DNA from: Candidatus Poseidoniaceae archaeon
Lineage (GTDB): Archaea > Thermoplasmatota > Poseidoniia > Poseidoniales > Poseidoniaceae
Reading direction: 5' to 3'
Length of the DNA: 11,688 nt
NCBI GenBank assembly: GCA_013329925.1
Contig: DUJK01000157.1
Span: 1 to 11,688, forward strand
Made by a program: the position numbers and the translations under genes. This document shows positions 6,273 through 11,688 of the stretch, piece after piece. The stretch's first letter is position 1. Every line of letters begins with the position of its first letter. The notes beneath the pieces are model-generated. The model ran no database searches and was not told the origin of the DNA. It saw only the letters and a program-made list of their open reading frames with translations.

Positions 6273-6893
6273 TTGGGCAACATCGCTACGAGTCATTAGG
6301 CTCTCAAAATGAATTCCCGCAGCAGCAAAGGCTTGCTCTGCCCCCTCTTCTCGATCTACAATACTGATTACCCCTATTACCTTGCAATCTGTATCGTTGT
6401 GTATTCTATCTACTGCTTTAATCGCTGAACCGCCCGTAGTTGTAACATCTTCTACAATCACAATATTGCCGCCCGTGGCTAAAGATGAACCCTCGATGCC
6501 TGGTGGATTGTTGGTTTTTCTACCACCTCGACCTTTAGGTTCTTTTCTAACCATAAAGCCGCGCCTTGGAGATGCTTTATCTGACATTGCCACAGCAATA
6601 GCAGTCAGGGGAACCGCCCCCAGCTCTAAGCCGCCAACAAAATCGGCGCCCATTTCATCCATCCTCAAATTTAGTAATTCACCCAATAGATGACTAGCCT
6701 CTGGGTGCATCATGACAGGTTTTGTATCGAAAAACCAGCGAGAATTTCTTCCGCTTGCTAGAGTAAACGCGTTATCATCACCGCCATCGATAAATGCCAA
6801 GTCCTTGACCAAGTCAACCAGTCTTGACCATTTTGGATGATTACTGACTGTTTCTGCTACTCCCATTATATGTTGGTTAACAAAATGGGTCAT
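6270..6893 (-). CDS. pyrE: Orotate phosphoribosyltransferase
   Basis: PyrE joins orotate and PRPP to make OMP in de novo pyrimidine synthesis. The PRPP-binding signature IVIVEDVTTTGGSAIKAV spans about 144-161. The N-terminal FTLASGRNSRWFFDTKPVM (43-61) and GGLELGAVPLTAIA (87-100) are family landmarks. The mobile catalytic loop begins FMVRKEPKGRGGR and runs to GIEGSSL; it appears a few residues longer than the usual RKEaKdHGe..IEG form. Length (207) is typical. The ATG at 6893 has no good ribosome site. An ATG at 6866 (MGVAETVSN) is equally plausible and would leave a repeat copy at 6877-6887 outside the gene. The gene is divergent from the polymerase gene and its stop runs into the methyltransferase ribosome site. 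Confidence 0.93.
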   Translation of the reverse strand: MTHFVNQHIMGVAETVSNHPKWSRLVDLVKDLAFIDGGDDNAFTLASGRNSRWFFDTKPVMMHPEASHLLGELLNLRMDEMGADFVGGLELGAVPLTAIAVAMSDKASPRRGFMVRKEPKGRGGRKTNNPPGIEGSSLATGGNIVIVEDVTTTGGSAIKAVDRIHNDTDCKVIGVISIVDREEGAEQAFAAAGIHFESLMTRSDVAQ

Positions 6894-6933
6894 GAACTTT
6901 CTTGAGAATTTAACAAAATGTTCAACAAAAATG
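6877..6933. repeat. Three copies of an AT-rich TTNAACAAAATG element at the pyrE/polymerase promoter region
   Basis: Plus-strand copies are ttaacaaaatg (6877-6887), tttaacaaaatg (6909-6920) and ttcaacaaaaatg (6921-6933). The last two lie head to tail without spacing. The divergent spacer from 6894 to 7011 holds the promoters of both pyrE and the polymerase gene. The repeats could be operator sites or TATA-like elements for either gene. The first copy lies within pyrE if its start is 6893, but upstream of the gene if the start is 6866. Confidence 0.45.
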
Positions 6934-6972
6934 TCTTTGATGTTGATGGTGAGCGTATCCCCTAGGCAACTG

Positions 6973-6980
6973 TTGATAAG
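6973..6980 (+). promoter_or_regulatory. Weak TATA-like element before the polymerase gene
   Basis: ttgataag is centred about 35 bases before the ATG at 7012. It would put transcription start near 7003 and give a very short leader. The match is poor, and the AT-rich repeats at 6909-6933 are an alternative promoter that would give a leader of about 75 bases. Confidence 0.2.
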
Positions 6981-7011
6981 CGGTCGTCATTGTTCATAGG
7001 TAGTGGGGAAT

Positions 7012-10000
7012 ATGTCGGATACTGTGACCTCAAAAGCCGACAATAACCCACTTGAGGGAATCGACCTTACCAGATTAGAACTCGAAATGGAAAACTACCA
7101 ACAATGGATGGATGAGCGGACCGAGGATGCTTATCGAATCGCTGAAAAGGCCCGTGCTCAAAACCTAGACCATAAGCCATTTGTAGAAATCCCAAGAGCT
7201 GCCGATCTAGCTGGAAGAACTGAAAAATTACTCGTTGAATATCTTGGCGAGTATGAAGTGGCGCAAGATATTCGTAACATGCTTGACAAATACGATAGAG
7301 AAACAACATCAATGCTAATGGCGCAATCGGTGGCTAGAGGTTTTAGGGATGAGGGGCATGACCTTGTTACCGCCATAGATGTAGGACTAAGAGTCGGGTT
7401 GGCAATTCTAACTGAAGCCGTACTTGTCGCGCCGCTTGAAGGAATTAGCGAAGTTAGATTACTCAACAATATAGATGGATCACAATTCGTATCAGTTCAT
7501 TTCGCTGGTCCGATTAGAGCAGCGGGGGGAACTGCTCAAGCTTTGGCTGTGCTGATTGCTGATATGATTAGAATAGAGCTCAATGTTGGCAGATACCAGC
7601 CTACTGACCCAGAGGTCGAGCGGGTCAAGGAAGAGTTCGGACTTTATCGGGGAAATCTACAATATCGTCCAAGTCCGGAAGAAATTGACGAAATTGTCAG
7701 AGCCTGTCCGGTTATGATAAACGGCGAATCCACGGAACGCATCGAATGTGCTGGTTACGGCAATGTAAGAAATATTGATGAAGCTAGAATTCGAGGTGGT
7801 GTATTGTTAGTTATTGGTGAAGGGATGTGTCTGAAAGCTCCAAAAATCCGTAAGCATACAGAGCGAATGAAGATTGACGGTTGGGATTTTATCAGTAAAT
7901 TTGCTGAGAAGGATAAACAACAAGAAGATGAGGACGAAAATAAATTCAAATCCAGATTAACTGAGCCAATTACCAAGTTCATGAACGATATTATTGCTGG
8001 AAGGCCAGTATTTGGCTCGCCCCAAGAACCTGGTGGATTTAGATTAAGATACGGCCGTGCGCGACCTTCTGGACTAGCTGCGGCCTCAGTCAACCCTGCG
8101 TGTATGCTGGCAATGGATGATTTCATCACAATCGGCACTCAAATGAAAATTGAACGCCCTGGAAAAGCATGTGCTATCACCCCGTCAGATTACACTGACG
8201 GACCATGGGTTGTATTGAAGGATGGCCGGTTCACAAGATGTGATGACGTTGCTAGTTTCAAGTCGTTAAAATCGGATATTGCAACTATTTGGGACAATGG
8301 TGAGATCGTCATTGGCTATGGAGAATTTATGGAAAATAACAAAAATTTAGTTCCAGCTGGATATTGTTTAGACTGGTGGGCAAGCGACTTAATTGAAGAA
8401 TTATCGTCCAATGATTTAGTCGAGGTGTTTTGCAAGATAATGGGGATTACTCGCGACCAATGTCCTAGTGGAGTTCCAGGTATCTCAATAGAGGAAATTG
8501 GTGATGCTCATTTAAGATACAAAATTAGACTCTTGTGGCATCGGTTCTTAGTCACACTAAGGCCAAACTGGCAACAAGCAAAATCCATTGCAGAGCAATT
8601 CAAAACCTCTCTGCCACCGCCGCACAATCCGTGGTTCCTAGATTTGCCAATCGAATGGATGCCTCAGTTACTACAGATCTTGAAAACCTCGACTATTGAA
8701 GATTTTAATGGCGATAAAAATATGTTAAACGACACCCCTAAGCCTGAGGAAAAATCCTTGAGAATAAGGGATGGTGTGGTAAACTGGAATCAAAAAATAA
8801 TGTCGGAAATGGCTCCGGCCGATATCTCTTTAGCAATGATCACCGATATCCCCGGACCGAAATTTATCTCGACAAAAGCAATATTTGATGCTGATAAGTC
8901 TGCTCTTTGGACACTAATGCAACACGGCATAGTCAAAGGTTCAGCACTCATGCTTGGCTTGCCGCACTACCATGATGGGGATGACCTCGTCATCACTAGT
9001 GGATGGTCTGCTATGATGGAAGCTTTTGGCTTTTCCATAGATGGTGACAAAGTAATAATGACGGCCGATTCTATTGGCGTATTCGAAGATAAAATAGCAA
9101 AATTAAGGCGGGGTGCAGAGGTTCTCGAGAAAGAAGAATTACGCCTAGAGGAATTAGAAAAAGAACGCTCTATTCAGCGTATTTCTGCAGAAACGAATGC
9201 TCGTCAGCAGGGCAAGGGGATTGCGGAAACCGATGAAATTGGTCGCATTGCTGCTGCTAGCATAACTGATGTTGGCCCTGATGATGCAGGATTGTATTTG
9301 TCATCTCAAATTGAGAGAGATGATTACCGCGTTGATGGAATCCTGCCAATAATTAGGAAATTGTCGAAACTAAGATGGCATCATTCCGCACCAGTAAGAA
9401 TCGGATGTCGGATGGGGCGTCCAGAGAAATCTGCACCGCGAATTATGAATCCAATGGCTCATACTTTATTCCCAATCGATCTAAACGGTGGCAATCAAAG
9501 ATTACTGACCAATGCTGCGAGGAAAAAGGACATTCGTGTTCAATTGGGCATGAGAACATGCACGAAATGCAATAAGAAATCTCCAATGTTATCGTGCCAT
9601 CATAGAAAATTAAACGAGTTTGGTGAGCCGATTGTTGGAGAAAAGTGTGGTGGGCGGACTGAATTCAGAAGCGAATTAGCAGAAAATCGGCGAAGAAGGG
9701 GCGAAATAACGACTGTTCCTATTTCATCGATGATTGATGATGCTATGATCACATTGGGGCTTGAAAGATTGCCCAAGAATGTCAAATGCATGAAGAAAAT
9801 TGCCAGTAAAAATCAAACACCAGAGGCCTTGGAAAAGGGTATTTTGCGTGCTAAATATGACTTACCGGTATTTAGAGATGGCACCGTTAGATTCGATATG
9901 AGTGATGTCCCTGTTACCCACTTCAAGCCAAGCGAGGTAGAGGTCTCGTGGAAGAGATTGGTCAACTTAGGCTACACTCATGATTACTTGGGTAATGAAT

Positions 10001-11103
10001 TGACCTCAGACGAACAAATGCTTGAGTTGTATCCCCAAGATTTCATAGTAGCAAAAAATGCTGGAGATTATTTTGTCAGAACCGCTCAATTTATCGATGA
10101 TTTATTGGTTAGATATTACGGCATGGAGCCGTACTACAATGTCTCATCACCAGAGGATTTGGTTGGGCATTTAATCTGCGCATTGGCACCGCACACCTCT
10201 GGCGGAGTGTTGTCTCGAATAATCGGCTGGGCGGATTGTTCGGGGGGTTATGCTCACCCATTATTCCATGCGTCAAAGAGAAGAAACTGTGATGGCGATG
10301 AAGATGCGATAATGTTACTAATGGATGGTTTGTTAAACTTCAGTAGAGATATTCTACCAGCTAACCGTGGTGGTCAAATGGATGCACCGTTAGTATTGAC
10401 AACTAGATTAAATCCTACTGAAGTGGATAAAGAAGCCCTAAATGTAGATTCAGGATGGTTCTATGAACGTGACTTTTATGAAATAACTCAAGATTGCCCA
10501 CATCCAAAATCTCTCTCAAATCGTGTTGACTTTGTTGAGCGAAGATTAGGTTCTGTTGCGGCTGTGAGAGGTTATGGATATACCCATGATTGCGATTCGA
10601 TTGCTGCTGGGCCTGCATTATCTGCTTACAAGACATTAGACACCATGATTGACAAGATGAATGGTCAATTAGACTTAGGTCATAGATTGCGTGCAGTAGA
10701 TGTTCGCAGAGTGGCTTCAAGTGTAATTAGATCGCATTTTCTCCCCGACCTTAGAGGTAATCTGAATGCTTTTGCCAGACAGAAAGTCCGGTGTTTAAAG
10801 TGTGCACACTCTTATCGAAGAATGCCAATTGCCGGCAAGTGTATACAGGTTAGTAAAGCAGGTAATTCCGGTTTTGCCTCAATGGGAGTGGTGAAATCTG
10901 AAGGTGACTTATGCAACGGTAACTTAGCGTTAACCGTATCAGAAGGTGCAGTAAGGAAATACATCAAAGTAACACTCCACGTTATGGAAAAATATGGTGT
11001 TGATACTTATACCAAACAAAATGTTGAGTGGTTGGCTAATAGCACGGATTCATTATTCCAAAATGATCGTGCAAGGCAAATGTCGTTATCTGATTTCTTG
11101 TAA
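7012..11103 (+). CDS. polC: DNA polymerase D large (catalytic) subunit DP2
   Basis: DP2 is the polymerising subunit of the archaeal replicative PolD; it pairs with the exonuclease subunit DP1. From the ATG at 7012 it has 1363 residues. In order: the N-terminal helical region with FAGPIRAAGGTAQALAVLIA (about 165-184); GRPVFGSPQEPGGFRLRYGR; a charged, probably coiled segment encoded at about 9085-9220; a first Cys cluster (CTKC...C...C, codons 9559-9648); the catalytic NCDGDED (10285-10305, both aspartates present), with RGGQMDAPLVLTTRLNP just after; and a second Cys cluster (C-x2-C...C...C, codons 10792-10914). The last eight residues, QMSLSDFL, fit a PCNA-binding PIP box. There is no intein. 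It is somewhat longer than Pyrococcus DP2 (about 1260). A GTG three codons upstream (7003) is an alternative start. DP1 is not in this window. Confidence 0.97.
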   Translation: MSDTVTSKADNNPLEGIDLTRLELEMENYQQWMDERTEDAYRIAEKARAQNLDHKPFVEIPRAADLAGRTEKLLVEYLGEYEVAQDIRNMLDKYDRETTSMLMAQSVARGFRDEGHDLVTAIDVGLRVGLAILTEAVLVAPLEGISEVRLLNNIDGSQFVSVHFAGPIRAAGGTAQALAVLIADMIRIELNVGRYQPTDPEVERVKEEFGLYRGNLQYRPSPEEIDEIVRACPVMINGESTERIECAGYGNVRNIDEARIRGGVLLVIGEGMCLKAPKIRKHTERMKIDGWDFISKFAEKDKQQEDEDENKFKSRLTEPITKFMNDIIAGRPVFGSPQEPGGFRLRYGRARPSGLAAASVNPACMLAMDDFITIGTQMKIERPGKACAITPSDYTDGPWVVLKDGRFTRCDDVASFKSLKSDIATIWDNGEIVIGYGEFMENNKNLVPAGYCLDWWASDLIEELSSNDLVEVFCKIMGITRDQCPSGVPGISIEEIGDAHLRYKIRLLWHRFLVTLRPNWQQAKSIAEQFKTSLPPPHNPWFLDLPIEWMPQLLQILKTSTIEDFNGDKNMLNDTPKPEEKSLRIRDGVVNWNQKIMSEMAPADISLAMITDIPGPKFISTKAIFDADKSALWTLMQHGIVKGSALMLGLPHYHDGDDLVITSGWSAMMEAFGFSIDGDKVIMTADSIGVFEDKIAKLRRGAEVLEKEELRLEELEKERSIQRISAETNARQQGKGIAETDEIGRIAAASITDVGPDDAGLYLSSQIERDDYRVDGILPIIRKLSKLRWHHSAPVRIGCRMGRPEKSAPRIMNPMAHTLFPIDLNGGNQRLLTNAARKKDIRVQLGMRTCTKCNKKSPMLSCHHRKLNEFGEPIVGEKCGGRTEFRSELAENRRRRGEITTVPISSMIDDAMITLGLERLPKNVKCMKKIASKNQTPEALEKGILRAKYDLPVFRDGTVRFDMSDVPVTHFKPSEVEVSWKRLVNLGYTHDYLGNELTSDEQMLELYPQDFIVAKNAGDYFVRTAQFIDDLLVRYYGMEPYYNVSSPEDLVGHLICALAPHTSGGVLSRIIGWADCSGGYAHPLFHASKRRNCDGDEDAIMLLMDGLLNFSRDILPANRGGQMDAPLVLTTRLNPTEVDKEALNVDSGWFYERDFYEITQDCPHPKSLSNRVDFVERRLGSVAAVRGYGYTHDCDSIAAGPALSAYKTLDTMIDKMNGQLDLGHRLRAVDVRRVASSVIRSHFLPDLRGNLNAFARQKVRCLKCAHSYRRMPIAGKCIQVSKAGNSGFASMGVVKSEGDLCNGNLALTVSEGAVRKYIKVTLHVMEKYGVDTYTKQNVEWLANSTDSLFQNDRARQMSLSDFL

Positions 11104-11688
11104 TCATTTAACTGAAGGCCCAATCATTTGTTCTGGGCGAACCCACAAATCAAACTCATCATTAGTCAAATATTGCAACTCTAAAGCAGATTCACGCAAC
11201 GTAAGCCCCTTTTCATGTGCATTTTTCGCAATCTTAGCCGCCTTATCATACCCGATTTGATTGTTAAGTGCGGTAACTAGCATTAGCGAATTTTCCAAAT
11301 GCTGATTGATATTTTCTCTAACAGGCTCTAATCCCTCAACACAATTTTCTCGCATAGAGCGGCAAGCATCGGTTAGTAATTTTGTGGAGTGAAGGAGATT
11401 GTGAATCATCATTGGTTTGTATACATTCAATTCGAAATTACCTTGCGACCCACCTACTGTTATCGCAGTATGATTACCCATAACTTGGCAGCAAACCATT
11501 GTCATCGCTTCAGCTTGAGTTGGATTTACCTTGCCAGGCATTATTGAGGAGCCCGGTTCGTTTGCTGGCAATGCTAGTTCGCCCAAGCCACACCTTGGGC
11601 CCGAACCAAGCCATCTTATGTCGTTAGCAATTTTCATCAAACTCACGGCTAAGGTGTTTAGTGCGCCACTAGCAGCAACTATTGCATC
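11104..11688 (-). CDS. fumC: Class II fumarate hydratase, C-terminal part (cut by window edge)
   Basis: This is the last 194 residues of a fumarase, which interconverts fumarate and malate in the TCA cycle. The reading frame continues unbroken to the window edge (DAIVAASGALNTLAVSLMK...), so an apparent GTG start at 11646 is internal. The superfamily signature GSSIMPGKVNPTQAEA is complete and belongs to the fumarase rather than the aspartase or argininosuccinate lyase branch. GNFELNVYKPMMIHNLLHS and the C-terminal LTNDEFDLWVRPEQMIG are also typical of FumC. The family is about 460 residues, so roughly 270 lie outside the window. The stop codon TGA (11104-11106) directly abuts the stop of the convergent polymerase gene. 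Confidence 0.95.
   Translation of the reverse strand, partial: DAIVAASGALNTLAVSLMKIANDIRWLGSGPRCGLGELALPANEPGSSIMPGKVNPTQAEAMTMVCCQVMGNHTAITVGGSQGNFELNVYKPMMIHNLLHSTKLLTDACRSMRENCVEGLEPVRENINQHLENSLMLVTALNNQIGYDKAAKIAKNAHEKGLTLRESALELQYLTNDEFDLWVRPEQMIGPSVK

Noticed and set aside
7755..8138. 127-codon open frame on the minus strand inside the polymerase gene
   Set aside because: It lies wholly antisense to highly conserved DP2 sequence, has low-complexity Ser/Leu/Pro composition and no recognisable motif.
10200..10420. Possible intein near the DP2 catalytic motif, a known insertion site in other archaea
   Set aside because: The conserved sequence around NCDGDED and RGGQMDAPLV is continuous, with no intein splice blocks or extra length there.
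11104..11646. Complete 180-residue protein starting at 11646
   Set aside because: The frame stays open to the window edge and the upstream residues match fumarase, so the GTG is an internal codon and the gene is simply truncated.

Overview
The window reads as chromosomal DNA of a euryarchaeon with moderately low G+C. The main evidence is the large subunit (DP2) of the archaeal D-family DNA polymerase, the archaeal-type order rps13-rps4-rps11-rpoD, and Shine-Dalgarno sites complementary to a standard archaeal 16S tail. The style of the proteins suggests a marine Thermoplasmatota lineage (Marine Group II/III, Poseidoniales-like). That placement is inference from recall, not from any search.

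Layout. (i) Positions 1-223 hold no intact gene. A short coding-like open frame without a start lies on the minus strand, and a cluster of palindromes, including a 15-bp inverted repeat, ends four bases before the next start codon. (ii) Positions 224-2385 (+) carry an esterase-D-like alpha/beta hydrolase followed by purM. (iii) Positions 2397-6893 (-) carry a co-directional run, in transcription order: pyrE, a class I SAM methyltransferase with a THUMP-like C-terminus, then a likely internal promoter, rps13, rps4, rps11 and rpoD. The genes overlap or sit 10-15 bases apart, except for the 121-base gap before rps13. (iv) Positions 6894-7011 are a divergent promoter region with near-tandem AT-rich repeats. 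(v) Positions 7012-11103 (+) encode the polymerase D large subunit, with an intact NCDGDED catalytic motif, two Cys clusters and a C-terminal PIP box. (vi) Positions 11104-11688 (-) are the 3' part of a class II fumarase, cut by the window edge. Its stop codon abuts the polymerase stop with no base between.

The genes are core housekeeping: nucleotide synthesis (purM, pyrE), translation and transcription (rps13, rps4, rps11, rpoD), replication (DP2) and the TCA cycle (fumC). I see no mobile element, CRISPR array, defence cassette or intein. The points most worth a second look are an RNA polymerase subunit D whose ferredoxin-like domain has no cysteines, the end of the ribosomal operon right after rpoD, the uncharacterised methyltransferase coupled to pyrE, the repeats between pyrE and the polymerase gene, and the palindrome-rich left edge.
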